A stretch of 64,000 bases of DNA, from positions 408,113 through 472,112 of the forward strand of contig NZ_QXFI01000033.1 in the NCBI RefSeq assembly GCF_003584135.1, given 5' to 3'. Below are positions 34,711 through 43,964 of this stretch, piece by piece; positions within the stretch are counted from its first letter, which is position 1, and each line of letters begins with the position of its first letter. This DNA comes from Flagellimonas pelagia. Lineage in GTDB: Bacteria; Bacteroidota; Bacteroidia; Flavobacteriales; Flavobacteriaceae. A program made the translations under genes and the position numbers. The notes beneath the pieces are model-generated. The model searched no databases. It was not told the origin of the DNA and saw only the letters and a program-made list of their open reading frames with translations.

Positions 34711-35148
34711 TCAGCTGTGTCGGGGAGGAGGTGTGGTCACATCTTCGTACCCAATAGAAGTTGTGTTGTGGTACACCCAATGGGTTTTGGTATTCGTGGA
34801 AAGTATATACTCAAATACAATATCCTGTCTTTCAACAAAATGTTTGTCAAACTTAAAACTAATGGTGTTATTGGATTCCTGCTCGTCCTGCTGATTGGTA
34901 TTCAACAACTCTTTCAAGGCCTCCAATGCCTCGTGGGAGTGTCCGGCCATGGCTTCCAAGGATGAATAATCCACTTCTTCTTCGGCAAAAAAACTGTGGT
35001 GGTGCGTCTTTGGCCCCATGAAGTGGGACACCTCGTGCAATCCTTCCAACACCAGACCATTAAAAAGTCCAATGATGTAGAACGTGCAAAGTAAAGCGCA
35101 TCCTACCTGTGCAAACCTTGATTTCCGATATGTTTTTGTCGTTTTCAA
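34711..35148 (-). CDS. Small His-rich membrane protein, unknown function
   Basis: The 145-residue protein has one N-terminal helix (GCALLCTFYIIGLFNGLVLEG). A probably periplasmic part is rich in His and acidic residues (HEVSHFMGPKTHHHSFF, GHSHEALEALKELL). I do not recognise the family. Position upstream of the TonB-dependent receptor on the same strand, separated by a REP element, and the His content are compatible with metal binding, but nothing proves it. Confidence 0.6.
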   Translation of the reverse strand: MKTTKTYRKSRFAQVGCALLCTFYIIGLFNGLVLEGLHEVSHFMGPKTHHHSFFAEEEVDYSSLEAMAGHSHEALEALKELLNTNQQDEQESNNTISFKFDKHFVERQDIVFEYILSTNTKTHWVYHNTTSIGYEDVTTPPPRHS

Positions 35149-35212
35149 AACCTATGGGCTATCTTCTTCAAATCTACTTACGAAATTTGAAAGCGAAGGG
35201 TTTTATTATCAC

Positions 35213-35241
35213 TTGTTTGTAACATTTGTGGGCTACATTTG
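35213..35241 (+). promoter_or_regulatory. Promoter of DUF456 gene
   Basis: A perfect -7 element TACATTTG (35234-35241) is preceded 18 nt earlier by TTG (35213-35215). The gene start is at 35262. Confidence 0.55.
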
Positions 35242-35261
35242 TCTAACAGGAAAAGAAAACC

Positions 35262-35774
35262 ATGGACATTGCCCTATTGATTTTGGGATTTCTATTGATG
35301 CTGGTCGGCATTTTGGGTAGTTTTTTGCCCGTGTTGCCCGGACCACCCATAAGTTGGGTTGGACTTCTATTGCTCTATTTGACCAAGGCAGTCCCCGATA
35401 ATTGTTGGGTTCTAGGCATTACCTTGGTTATTGCTTTGACTATTACCATATTGGATTATGTGATTCCGGCAATGGGTACCAAACGCTTTGGGGGCACCAA
35501 AGCAGGCATGTGGGGTACCATTATAGGCCTACTTGTTGCCATATTTGTCCCTGTTTTTGGTCCTTTCGGGATTATCATCTGGCCCTTTATTGGAGCTTTG
35601 GTAGGCGAGTTAATGAACAAGGCCAATCAAAAAACCGCCCTGAAGGCGGCTTTTGGTTCTTTTTTGGGCTTTTTGACGGGTACCTTTATGAAACTTGTAT
35701 TAACCGTCATGTATGCCATTTTCTATGTGTACATTGCTGTGAAATACGCTGGCGAACTCTTTACCTTTAGTTAG
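35262..35774 (+). CDS. DUF456 family membrane protein
   Basis: The 170-residue protein has several helices and the Gly/Pro-rich DUF456 pattern: LIGFLLMLVGILGSFLPVLPG-like opening, PPISWVGLLLLYL, GTKRFGGTKAGMWGTIIGLL, and IIIWPFIGALVGEL. The function is unknown. Its stop overlaps the end of the convergent nitroreductase gene by 4 nt. Confidence 0.9.
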   Translation: MDIALLILGFLLMLVGILGSFLPVLPGPPISWVGLLLLYLTKAVPDNCWVLGITLVIALTITILDYVIPAMGTKRFGGTKAGMWGTIIGLLVAIFVPVFGPFGIIIWPFIGALVGELMNKANQKTALKAAFGSFLGFLTGTFMKLVLTVMYAIFYVYIAVKYAGELFTFS

Positions 35775-36325
35775 TCCAACCACTCTACTTTTTCCGCAAT
35801 GGGTGTACGGCTAGATGATTCCACTTCACCATCATAATAACCCATATACAAAAATCCAAGACATTTTTCACCTTCGTTCAGGTCAAAGAATTCACCCATG
35901 AACTTGATCAGTCCCGGTGATGCCCAATAACAGCCTATGCCCAGTTCGGTACAGCACAACCACATATTCTGTACAGCCATGGAAACAGCCGCTATTTCCT
36001 CCCATTCGGGCAGACTTTCCATAGGATCACGTTGCATGCAAATGGCAATGGCAGCAGCGGAACGAACCGCATTGTCCTCCAATTTTTTAATAGTGACCTG
36101 CTTTGGCTTGGGGTCTACTGCTTGGTATTTTTGAGAAAGAAATGCACCCATTTCATCCTTTTTCTTACCAGTCAACACCTTGAAACGCCACGGCTCCGTT
36201 TTCTTGTGGGTTGGGGCCCAATTGGCGGCCTCCACAATTTTTTCCAACGTTTCTTTGGAAATAGGCTTATCGTTGTATTGAACAGGAAAAATGCTCCTCC
36301 TTTTCGCTATAAGATCAAAAATCAT
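35771..36325 (-). CDS. Nitroreductase family protein (FMN-dependent)
   Basis: The 184-residue protein is of the short nitroreductase type. RRSIFPVQYNDKPIS and AANWAPTHKKTEPWRFKVL form the FMN site in the N-terminal half. Later come AAVSMAVQNMWLCCTELGIGCYW and the C-terminal GYYDGEVESSSRTPI. It probably reduces nitro compounds or quinones with NAD(P)H. The physiological substrate is unknown. Confidence 0.9.
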   Translation of the reverse strand: MIFDLIAKRRSIFPVQYNDKPISKETLEKIVEAANWAPTHKKTEPWRFKVLTGKKKDEMGAFLSQKYQAVDPKPKQVTIKKLEDNAVRSAAAIAICMQRDPMESLPEWEEIAAVSMAVQNMWLCCTELGIGCYWASPGLIKFMGEFFDLNEGEKCLGFLYMGYYDGEVESSSRTPIAEKVEWLD

Positions 36326-36353
36326 ACTTATTAAAATTAAATAGTAAATAATA

Positions 36354-36458
36354 TGTCAGTTCGAGTTTTTCCTTTAGGAAAAGTATCAAGAACTTAATTT
36401 GTCCGTAATTCTCGATACTATTTTCTTCATTTCACTTCAAAAATCACTCGAATTGACA
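36354..36458. repeat. Multi-hairpin repeat element
   Basis: Outer arms TGTCAGTTCGAGT (36354-36366) and ACTCGAATTGACA (36446-36458) are inverted copies with one mismatch. Inside are a hairpin TTTTCC-TTTA-GGAAAA and a pair GTATC.../...GATAC. This looks like a compound REP or small non-autonomous element between the nitroreductase and LysR genes. Confidence 0.65.
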
Positions 36459-36488
36459 AATTCAAAGGTACTCCCCAAAAACATGTCG

Positions 36489-37376
36489 TCATAATTTCAA
36501 GAGCAAATCCATACAGTTTTTTAACGCTGGATTCCGATTATCAGCTTTCCAAACCATGGACAATACTGCCCTTTGCTTAATCTGTTTCATCTCGATGAAC
36601 TTTACCTCCATCTGAAATCCATGTTGCAATGTGGTAGGGACAATGGCAATACCCAATTTGTTCTCCACCAACTTAAAAATGGTCTGTGCATGAACCGATT
36701 TATGGGACACTTTCGGCACAAAACCACTGTCCTCACAAATGCTCAATACCGTATCGTAATACTCAGGGCTGTAATCTTGGGCGAAGAGTATAAAATCCTC
36801 AAGGACCAACTGGTCAATACTCTTGAAGTTTTTGCTATCAATAGGATGGTCTTGGGGCAACACCAATGAAAAAGTATCTTCAAAAACAGGTTTGACCTCC
36901 AAGCCTTTGGGCACTCTGGACATCCGCACAAACCCCAGATCCAACCGATCAGAAAGGATGGCATTCATCTGTGCCCGGTTAGACAATTCTTCCAAAGTGG
37001 TGTGCAACAAAGGATATTTTTCCTTTAATCCCACTAAAAGATCAGGGACCACGTTCTGCATGGCCGAACCCAAAAATCCGATCCGTACCTCGCCCATGTG
37101 GCCGTGCCCGATAAGTTTCAATTGCTTTTTTGTCTGATCCAGATGGTTCAGGATGAATTCCACTTCCTTTTTTAGAAATTCCCCGGCCGGGGTCAAACGC
37201 ACCTTCTTTTTGTCCCTCACAAAGAGTTGGGTCTGTAAGATTTCTTCCATCTGCTTGATTTGGGTACTCAATCCTGGCTGCGAAATGAAGAGTTTCTCGG
37301 CCGCTTTTCTATAGTGCAATTCTTCGGCCACGGCCAAAAAGTAGATGAAATGTCGAAGTTCTACTTGATAATTCAT
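36489..37376 (-). CDS. LysR family regulator, divergent from hut operon
   Basis: The 295-residue protein starts at MNYQVELRHFIYFLAVAEEL, the normal LysR opening. An in-frame upstream start at 37490 would overlap hutH and is not used. The helix-turn-helix is LHYRKAAEKLFISQPGLSTQ, and the rest is the ligand-binding domain (GEVRIGFLGSAM near 95). It is divergent from hutH with a 75-nt gap, so it probably controls the histidine utilisation genes; urocanate as ligand would be an inference by analogy. Confidence 0.9.
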   Translation of the reverse strand: MNYQVELRHFIYFLAVAEELHYRKAAEKLFISQPGLSTQIKQMEEILQTQLFVRDKKKVRLTPAGEFLKKEVEFILNHLDQTKKQLKLIGHGHMGEVRIGFLGSAMQNVVPDLLVGLKEKYPLLHTTLEELSNRAQMNAILSDRLDLGFVRMSRVPKGLEVKPVFEDTFSLVLPQDHPIDSKNFKSIDQLVLEDFILFAQDYSPEYYDTVLSICEDSGFVPKVSHKSVHAQTIFKLVENKLGIAIVPTTLQHGFQMEVKFIEMKQIKQRAVLSMVWKADNRNPALKNCMDLLLKL

Positions 37377-37387
37377 AGTTATTAAAT

Positions 37388-37435
37388 AATACAAAAATAA
37401 GTATTGGTAATTATCATATGCAAATGCTAATTTTA
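37388..37435 (+). promoter_or_regulatory. Candidate LysR dyad and hut operon promoter
   Basis: AATAC-N8-GTATT (37388-37405) is a dyad of the type LysR proteins bind. TTG (37404-37406) and TAATTTTA (37428-37435, one mismatch to TAnnTTTG) are spaced 21 nt and lie just before hutH (37452). The dyad overlaps the TTG element. Confidence 0.45.
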
Positions 37436-37451
37436 TATCAAAAGATATCCC

Positions 37452-39029
37452 ATGTCGCACATCAAGACATTTCAATATGGTGAGGACCACCTGACTGCCG
37501 GTTTGGCCCTTGGTCTGGCAGACGACACTGTAAAAGGAATTTTATCCGATACCTGCCTCAAAAAAGTCAATGCCAGCCACCAAAGGGTACAACGCATTGT
37601 GGAAAAAGGCCATACAGTATATGGTATCAACACAGGTTTTGGCCCCTTGTGCAACACCAAAATTTCGAAGGAAGACACCAAAATCCTTCAATCCAACATA
37701 CTACAGAGCCATAGTGTTGGGGTGGGCACACCCATTTCCAACCAATTGGCCAAGATCATGCTTATCCTGAAGATTCATGCACTCGCCAAAGGCTTTTCGG
37801 GCATTGCCGAAACCACTTTACAACGCATGTTGTGGCATTTGGAACATGATGCGATTCCAGTGGTTCCCAGTCAGGGTTCAGTAGGGGCTTCAGGCGATTT
37901 GGCTCCGTTGTCACATTTGTTCCTTCCGTTGATCGGTTTGGGCAAAGTGGAATACCAAGGAAAAACTATCACCACCCAAGAGCTTTTCCAAAAAACCGGA
38001 TTACAACCTTTGGAGCTGGGTCCCAAAGAAGGATTGGCCTTGATCAACGGCACACAATTCATTGCGGCCCATGGGGTGCTTGTGCTTCATAAATTGCAAC
38101 ATTGCCTAAAACATGCCGACATTATTGGAACCATGATGATCGAGGGACTGCAAGGATCTTTGAAACCGTTTCATGAAGAACTGCACCAACTCCGTCCTTT
38201 TAAAGGCAACCAACATGTGGCAGGTAGAATCCGCACCTTGCTCCAAGGTTCCGAAATATTGGAAGACCACATCGATTGTGAACGGGTACAGGACCCCTAC
38301 TCCCTTCGTTGCATTCCACAGGTACACGGAGCATCAAGAAATACGTGGTTGCATCTAAAAGAATTATTGGAAATCGAACTCAATTCCGTGACCGACAACC
38401 CTGTCATCATTGATGACGAACTCACCATCAGCGGAGGAAATTTTCACGGTCAGCCTTTGGCCATGGCTTTGGATTATGCCGCTTTGGCCGCATCTGAAAT
38501 CGGGAATATTTCGGACCGACGCATTTACTTGGCGCTGGAAGGGAATAGTCCAGGTGTTCCCAAATTGTTGATGAAGGACACCGGGATCAATTCGGGCTAT
38601 ATGATCCTGCAATACACTTCGGCCGCTTTGGCCAGTGAGAACAAGAGCCTTTGTTTCCCCGCCAGTGCCGATAGCATCCCCACATCCTTGGGACAAGAGG
38701 ACCATGTGAGCATGGGTTCCATCAGTGGACGAAAGGCCCTGCAAATCATTGAAAATGTTGAAAAAATATTGGCCATTGAACTGTTGACTGCTGCCCAAGC
38801 CTTTGAGTATCGCAAACCTTTAAAATCAGGGATTGTGTTGGACGAAATCCATACCTTCCTAAGAACCAAAGTCGCGTTTGCCGAGCATGACAGGGTATTT
38901 GCTGATGATATCGAAATAGGAATCGAAATCATCCAAAACAACGACATTATTCATTTGGTGGACCAAGTGATGAAAGACAACAACCTCTCCTGGAACACCC
39001 CGCACCAGGAAGCATTTGAAATCTACTAG
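37452..39029 (+). CDS. hutH: Histidine ammonia-lyase
   Basis: The 525-residue protein carries the MIO-forming Ala-Ser-Gly in QGSVGASGDLAPLSHL (near 143-145), the active-site Tyr region YGINTGFGPL (near 55), and GNFHGQPLAMALDYAAL (near 325-340). It deaminates histidine to urocanate, the first step of the Hut pathway. It is first in hutH-hutI-hutU-hutG, all on one strand with almost no gaps. Confidence 0.96.
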   Translation: MSHIKTFQYGEDHLTAGLALGLADDTVKGILSDTCLKKVNASHQRVQRIVEKGHTVYGINTGFGPLCNTKISKEDTKILQSNILQSHSVGVGTPISNQLAKIMLILKIHALAKGFSGIAETTLQRMLWHLEHDAIPVVPSQGSVGASGDLAPLSHLFLPLIGLGKVEYQGKTITTQELFQKTGLQPLELGPKEGLALINGTQFIAAHGVLVLHKLQHCLKHADIIGTMMIEGLQGSLKPFHEELHQLRPFKGNQHVAGRIRTLLQGSEILEDHIDCERVQDPYSLRCIPQVHGASRNTWLHLKELLEIELNSVTDNPVIIDDELTISGGNFHGQPLAMALDYAALAASEIGNISDRRIYLALEGNSPGVPKLLMKDTGINSGYMILQYTSAALASENKSLCFPASADSIPTSLGQEDHVSMGSISGRKALQIIENVEKILAIELLTAAQAFEYRKPLKSGIVLDEIHTFLRTKVAFAEHDRVFADDIEIGIEIIQNNDIIHLVDQVMKDNNLSWNTPHQEAFEIY

Positions 39030-39030
39030 T

Positions 39031-40263
39031 ATGAAACCACTTTTGATCGGACCCTTTTCCCAAGTATTGCCAATGACAGGTTTACCCATGAAAGGGGCTT
39101 TGAAAGATGAACAATTGCTCCTAATTGAAAACGGGGGCATTGTGGTATCCGAAGGAAAAATTGTGGCCATCGGCATTTTTGAAGACTTGAAATCAAATGA
39201 AGTCGACATCCATCACATAGAAGGCAAGACCGTTTGCCTCCCCGGATTTGTGGATTCCCATACCCACATCTGCTTTGCAGGAAGTCGCGCTCGGGATTAT
39301 GCGTTCAGAAATGCTGGAAAGTCCTATTTGGAAATTGCCAAGGCAGGTGGAGGCATATGGGACACGGTGACCCAGACCAGAAAAGCTACCCAAGAGGAAT
39401 TGGTTTCGGGAATCATTTCCAGAAGCAAAACACACTTTCGTAACGGCATCACCACCCTAGAGGTGAAAAGTGGGTACGGTCTTTCTGTGGATGAAGAACT
39501 AAAAATGCTTCGGGCCATTAAACAGGCCAATGAAAAAGTAGCGGCCACCTTAGTGCCGACTTGCTTGGCGGCCCACATGAAACCTAAGGATTGGAACCAT
39601 CAGACGGAATATCTTGAAGAAATAAGCACGACTCTTTTTCCCATCCTGAAATCTGAAAACCTGGCCCATCGCATCGATGCCTTTGTGGAGGAAAGTGCCT
39701 TTTCTCCTGAAGAAATCAAACCCTATTTTCAAAAGGCCAAAGCCATGGGATTTGACATTACTGTACATGCCGACCAATTCACTACTGGGGGAAGTCAAAT
39801 AGCGGTAGATTTTGGAGCATTAAGTGCCGATCATTTGGAAGCCAGCACCGAAAAGGAAATACAGCTTTTGGCGAAAAGTGAAACCATCTCCACGGCATTG
39901 CCCGGCGCTTCGCTAGGTTTGGGCTGCGCCTACACACCGGCCCGAAGAATTTTGGATGCCGGCGGGGCATTGTCCATCGCCAGCGACCACAACCCAGGCT
40001 CTGCCCCCATGGGCGACCTGTTGACCCAGGCCAGCATTTTGGGTACTTTCGAAAAACTTTCAAACACCGAAGTTTTGGCTGGCATCACGTTTAGAGCCGC
40101 AGCAGCATTGCGCTTGGCCGACAGGGGAAAATTGGAACCAGGGACTTGGGCCGATTTCGTCGTTTTCCCAACGGATAATTACCAAGATATCACCTATTAC
40201 CAAGGGCAAATGAAACCCAGTGAAGTCTGGAAAAAAGGAGAACCCATCCATCAAAACGATTGA
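39031..40263 (+). CDS. hutI: Imidazolonepropionase
   Basis: About 410 residues. The start chosen is the ATG 1 nt after the hutH stop; a TTG start at 39016 would add five residues. Amidohydrolase motifs are clear: GFVDSHTHICFAGSRARDYAFR (first metal site), TVHADQFTTGG, SADHLEAS and SDHNPGSAPMGDL. It hydrolyses imidazolonepropionate to formiminoglutamate, the third step of the pathway. Confidence 0.95.
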   Translation: MKPLLIGPFSQVLPMTGLPMKGALKDEQLLLIENGGIVVSEGKIVAIGIFEDLKSNEVDIHHIEGKTVCLPGFVDSHTHICFAGSRARDYAFRNAGKSYLEIAKAGGGIWDTVTQTRKATQEELVSGIISRSKTHFRNGITTLEVKSGYGLSVDEELKMLRAIKQANEKVAATLVPTCLAAHMKPKDWNHQTEYLEEISTTLFPILKSENLAHRIDAFVEESAFSPEEIKPYFQKAKAMGFDITVHADQFTTGGSQIAVDFGALSADHLEASTEKEIQLLAKSETISTALPGASLGLGCAYTPARRILDAGGALSIASDHNPGSAPMGDLLTQASILGTFEKLSNTEVLAGITFRAAAALRLADRGKLEPGTWADFVVFPTDNYQDITYYQGQMKPSEVWKKGEPIHQND

Positions 40264-40265
40264 GC

Positions 40266-42281
40266 ATGACCACAACATTGACCAATTTTCAAGCACAGCT
40301 ATTACAAGGAATTCCGGAGCAACTTCCCGCTAAAAGGCCCTATCCCAAAAACGGGAATCCAGCACCAAAACGGAAAGACATCCTCTCCAAAGAAGAGAAG
40401 AAATTGGCCGTGCAAAATGCGCTGCGTTATTTTCCGAAAAAATGGCATGGGGAACTCGCCCATGAATTTGCCGAAGAACTGAAAACGTATGGAAGAATCT
40501 ACATGTACCGCTTTAAACCGGAATATGATATGTATGCCCGGCCTATTTCGGAATATCCTGCCAAAACCCATCAAGCGGCGGCCATTATGCTGATGATCCA
40601 AAACAATTTGAACCCAGCGGTGGCACAACATCCCGAAGAACTCATCACGTATGGAGGCAACGGGGCCGTTTTTCAAAATTGGGCTCAATACCTGTTGACC
40701 ATGAAATATTTGGCGACCATGACAGAGGAACAGACCCTGCACATGTATTCCGGGCATCCGATGGGATTGTTCCCATCATCCAAAGAGGCCCCAAGGGTGG
40801 TGGTCACCAACGGGATGATGATCCCCAACTATTCCAAACCCGACGACTGGGAAAAATACAATGCTTTGGGTGTTACACAATATGGACAGATGACTGCCGG
40901 TTCTTACATGTACATAGGTCCACAAGGCATTGTGCACGGAACGGCCATTACCGTGATGAACGCCTTCCGAAAAGTGTTGGACAAGAAGGATTCACCAAAG
41001 GGGAAAGTGTTCCTGACCGCAGGATTGGGAGGCATGAGCGGGGCACAACCCAAAGCTGGCAACATTGCTGGCTGTATTACTGTTTGTGCCGAAGTGAATC
41101 CCGAAGCGGCCAAAAAAAGGCACGAACAAGGTTGGGTGGATGAACTTTTGGTAGACCTTCAATTGTTGATGGTTCGGGTAAAGGAAGCCATTGCCAACGA
41201 AGAAACCGTATCCTTGGCCTACATAGGTAATGTGGTGGATGTTTGGGAGCATTTTTATGAGGAAGGCATTTTTGTACACCTAGGTTCCGATCAGACTTCC
41301 TTGCACAATCCTTGGGCAGGCGGGTATTATCCCGTTGGGCTTTCGTTTGAAGAAGCGAATACCTTGATGGTCGAAAATCCCGAAGCGTTCAAGGAAAAAG
41401 TACAGGAATCCCTCCGCAGGCAGATCAACGCCATTAACAAACACACGGCCAAAGGCACTTACTTTTTTGATTACGGGAATGCCTTTTTGTTGGAAGTTTC
41501 CCGTGCCGGTGGCGATGTGATGGCCAAAAACAACATCGATTTTAGATATCCTTCGTATGTACAGGATATTTTAGGGCCCATGTGTTTTGATTATGGTTTT
41601 GGACCTTTTAGATGGGTGTGTACTTCGGGCAATCCAAAAGATCTTCAAAAAACGGATGCCATTGCGTTGGAAATCATGAAAAAAATCAAAGCGGAGGCTC
41701 CGGAGGAAATCCAACAACAAATGCAGGACAACATCAAATGGATCTCCGAAGCGGAGCAGAACAAATTGGTAGTGGGTTCCCAGGCCCGTATCCTATATGC
41801 CGATGCCGAAGGGAGAAGCAAGATTGCCGATGCCTTCAATACGGCCATTGCCAATGGCGAGATCAGTGCCCCAGTGGTTTTGGGTCGCGACCACCACGAT
41901 GTAAGCGGAACCGATTCTCCCTTTAGGGAGACCAGCAATATTTATGACGGCAGCAAGTTCACTGCTGATATGGCCATCCACAATGTGATTGGCGACAGCT
42001 TTAGGGGAGCCACCTGGGTATCCATCCACAATGGTGGTGGTGTAGGTTGGGGCGAGGTCATCAACGGGGGCTTTGGTATGGTGCTGGATGGTTCGGAGGA
42101 AGCTTCCAACCGATTGAAAAAGATGTTGTTCTACGATGTGAACAACGGTATATCCCGAAGAAGTTGGGCCCGTAACAAAGAAGCGTTGTTTGCCATTCAA
42201 CGAGAAATGGACCGTACTCCAAATTTAAGGGTAACTTTACCAAATCTGGTGGAACCGAATATACTGGACGACCTTTTTTAA
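40266..42281 (+). CDS. hutU: Urocanate hydratase
   Basis: About 671 residues from the ATG at 40266 (a TTG at 40260 is less likely), longer than the roughly 555 residues of proteobacterial HutU, as is common in this phylum. NAD-binding and active-site features include LTAGLGGMSGAQPKAGN, DYGFGPFRWVCTSGNP (the catalytic-region Cys) and GRDHHDVSGTDSPFRET. It converts urocanate to imidazolonepropionate. It starts 2 nt after hutI. Confidence 0.95.
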   Translation: MTTTLTNFQAQLLQGIPEQLPAKRPYPKNGNPAPKRKDILSKEEKKLAVQNALRYFPKKWHGELAHEFAEELKTYGRIYMYRFKPEYDMYARPISEYPAKTHQAAAIMLMIQNNLNPAVAQHPEELITYGGNGAVFQNWAQYLLTMKYLATMTEEQTLHMYSGHPMGLFPSSKEAPRVVVTNGMMIPNYSKPDDWEKYNALGVTQYGQMTAGSYMYIGPQGIVHGTAITVMNAFRKVLDKKDSPKGKVFLTAGLGGMSGAQPKAGNIAGCITVCAEVNPEAAKKRHEQGWVDELLVDLQLLMVRVKEAIANEETVSLAYIGNVVDVWEHFYEEGIFVHLGSDQTSLHNPWAGGYYPVGLSFEEANTLMVENPEAFKEKVQESLRRQINAINKHTAKGTYFFDYGNAFLLEVSRAGGDVMAKNNIDFRYPSYVQDILGPMCFDYGFGPFRWVCTSGNPKDLQKTDAIALEIMKKIKAEAPEEIQQQMQDNIKWISEAEQNKLVVGSQARILYADAEGRSKIADAFNTAIANGEISAPVVLGRDHHDVSGTDSPFRETSNIYDGSKFTADMAIHNVIGDSFRGATWVSIHNGGGVGWGEVINGGFGMVLDGSEEASNRLKKMLFYDVNNGISRRSWARNKEALFAIQREMDRTPNLRVTLPNLVEPNILDDLF

Positions 42282-42285
42282 TGTG

Positions 42286-43257
42286 ATGAAACACTACGAG
42301 CCCCCAAAAAAGAACCTCTGGACAGGACGCATTTCCAACAAGTGGTTGTACCTCCACGAAAAAGTGCATTGTACCCCCTTGGTCGAAATTCCCGAAGCCC
42401 AGAAAAAATCCATCGCCCTATTGGGTTATGCCTGTGATGCCGGGGTGCACCGCAACCAAGGAAGGGTCGGAGCCGTGGATGGACCGGATGCCATAAAAAG
42501 CAGTTTTGGAAAAATGCCCAACCACTTGGCCAGTCATGTTTTGTTGCACGATGTGGGCTCCATCACCTGCACCAATAGTGATATGGAAGCATCTCAGGAC
42601 CAACTTGCCGAAGCCGTTGCCATTCTTTTGGAAAAAAAGCAATTTCCTATTGTGCTGGGTGGCGGGCACGATATGGCCTATGGCCATTATTGTGGCATTA
42701 AGCAATACCTGGATGCAAAAAAGGAAGGCCAGACCATCGGTATCATTAATTTTGATGCCCATTTCGACCTTCGGAAAAATACGGAACAGGGCAATTCCGG
42801 CACCCCATTTTATCAGATCGCCCAAGATTCCCAGAAAGAAGGCATCAATTTTAATTACCTCTGCCTCGGTATCCGAAAAGATGCCAATGACCGCAATCTT
42901 TTTCAAACCGCCCGGGATCTGGATGTTACTTATGTCATGAACGACACCTTTCAAGTTCCACTATTACAAGAAATTACCACTTGGATCAACGCTTTTGCGA
43001 AAAACGTGGACCAAGTGTATGTCACCATCGATCTGGACGGGTTTTCCTCGGCGTTTGCTCCAGGGGTAAGTGCTGCTTCACCCATGGGTTTTACCCCGCA
43101 CATTGTTTTGGAATGCCTAAAGACCATTATCTCCACTGGTAAACTGATCAGTTTGGACATTGCTGAGATGAACCCCAAGTATGACATTGATGGGCAAACA
43201 GCCAAACTGGCCGCTTCTTTGGTGCACCATGTAGCGCATACGGTTTCAGGGAGTTGA
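42286..43257 (+). CDS. hutG: Formimidoylglutamase
   Basis: About 323 residues from the ATG at 42286 (a GTG at 42283 is possible). It belongs to the arginase/ureohydrolase family with Mn ligands in VLGGGHDMAYGHY, IINFDAHFDLR and VTIDLDGFSSAFAPGVSAAS. It should yield glutamate and formamide from formiminoglutamate. Its presence, with no formiminotransferase, points to the formamide-releasing version of the pathway. It is the last gene before the repeat-rich gap. Confidence 0.93.
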   Translation: MKHYEPPKKNLWTGRISNKWLYLHEKVHCTPLVEIPEAQKKSIALLGYACDAGVHRNQGRVGAVDGPDAIKSSFGKMPNHLASHVLLHDVGSITCTNSDMEASQDQLAEAVAILLEKKQFPIVLGGGHDMAYGHYCGIKQYLDAKKEGQTIGIINFDAHFDLRKNTEQGNSGTPFYQIAQDSQKEGINFNYLCLGIRKDANDRNLFQTARDLDVTYVMNDTFQVPLLQEITTWINAFAKNVDQVYVTIDLDGFSSAFAPGVSAASPMGFTPHIVLECLKTIISTGKLISLDIAEMNPKYDIDGQTAKLAASLVHHVAHTVSGS

Positions 43258-43547
43258 CATTACCTTGAATCGTCATTCTGAGATTTCTCACACTCTACCG
43301 ATACTTAATCGGTATTCGGTTCGAAATGAAAATAGGGAAATTTATGATTCCAGAACAAAAACAATAAAAAGAGTAACACGTCATTTCGAAATGAGGAGCT
43401 TAGCGACGATTGAGAAATCCAATTGTCATTCTGAACGGAGTGAAGAATCTAATGCAAGGAATGGTTTGACACGAATGGCACTAATTTTCACTAATACATA
43501 TCAAGAAGAGGATTCCGCTTTTCGGCGGAATTAGTTCAACCACAAAC
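43258..43547. repeat. REP-like repeat cluster, left part
   Basis: There is no gene here. It holds GTCATTCTGAGATTTCTC (from 43272), a hairpin ACCGAT-ACTTA-ATCGGT (43298-43314), a GTCATTTCGAA...GAGAAATC unit (43380-43419), a GTCATTCTGAACGGAGTGAA unit (43425 on), and a hairpin ATTCCGC/GCGGAAT near 43512-43531. Several REP families are packed together. A short open frame at 43265-43534 is a by-product of the repeats. Confidence 0.7.
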
Positions 43548-43643
43548 AAAAAAAGCCTTCCAAACGGAAAGCCTTTCATTGGCAAGCATCGCTTCGATGC
43601 TTCAACCTGATTCCAATCGCTGGGATTGAAATCCAACACAACA
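43548..43643 (-). ncRNA. Candidate small RNA with three hairpins
   Basis: On the minus strand a perfect -7 element TATCTTTG (43647-43654) precedes about 96 nt with no coding character. Hairpin 1 pairs GATTTCAATC (43624-43633) with GATTGGAATC (43609-43618), with one U-G pair. Hairpin 2 is AAGCATCG-AAG-CGATGCTT (43584-43602). Hairpin 3 is a terminator (11-bp stem, GTTT loop, 43552-43576) followed by seven Ts. No clear -33 element was found. It may belong to a known flavobacterial RNA class such as Flavo-1, which I cannot verify. Confidence 0.55.
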
Positions 43644-43725
43644 GGACAAAGATAGTAAAGGTTTTGGATTTATAGGATTCAATTGCTTCTTTTTGAAATA
43701 GCACCTTTTAAATTCGCTATTTATT

Positions 43726-43800
43726 GTCAGGCCGAGCGCAGTTGAGACCTCATAAAATTGCTGCTCTCAAAACTATCTCTCGACTACGCTCGAGATGACC
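43726..43800. repeat. Inverted REP pair
   Basis: GTCAGGCCGAGCGCAGTTGA on the left is mirrored by CTCGACTACGCTCGAGATGAC on the right, inverted with a few mismatches. The GTCA...CGAGCGCAGTYGAGA form is a common flavobacterial REP type. A separate hairpin AAATAGC/GCTATTT lies just before, at 43696-43722. Confidence 0.7.
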
Positions 43801-43842
43801 CATGCCTATCCAACCTCAGAAAGCTATCCAAATATGATATTA

Positions 43843-43964
43843 GATTTCTCACATTCGTTCGAAATGACAAACCAATCTATGATTGTCAGTAACAAAATTC
43901 ACTGTTTGTTTCATATATCTAATGACCCCAACGTCATTTCGAAAGAGCTTGCGACTAAGAAATC
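43843..43964. repeat. Two more GTCATTTCGAA-type REP units, opposite orientations
   Basis: 43843-43868 is an inverted copy and 43933-43964 a direct copy of the unit seen at 43380-43419. All share GTCATTTCGAA, a variable middle and AGAAATC. They end at the umuD stop codon (43971). Confidence 0.65.

Noticed and set aside
37377..37490. N-terminal extension of the LysR regulator
   Set aside because: It would overlap hutH and contains no family sequence; the LysR opening starts at 37376.
43265..43534. Plus-strand open frame of 89 codons
   Set aside because: It is composed of REP-like repeat units and hairpins and has no protein-like character.
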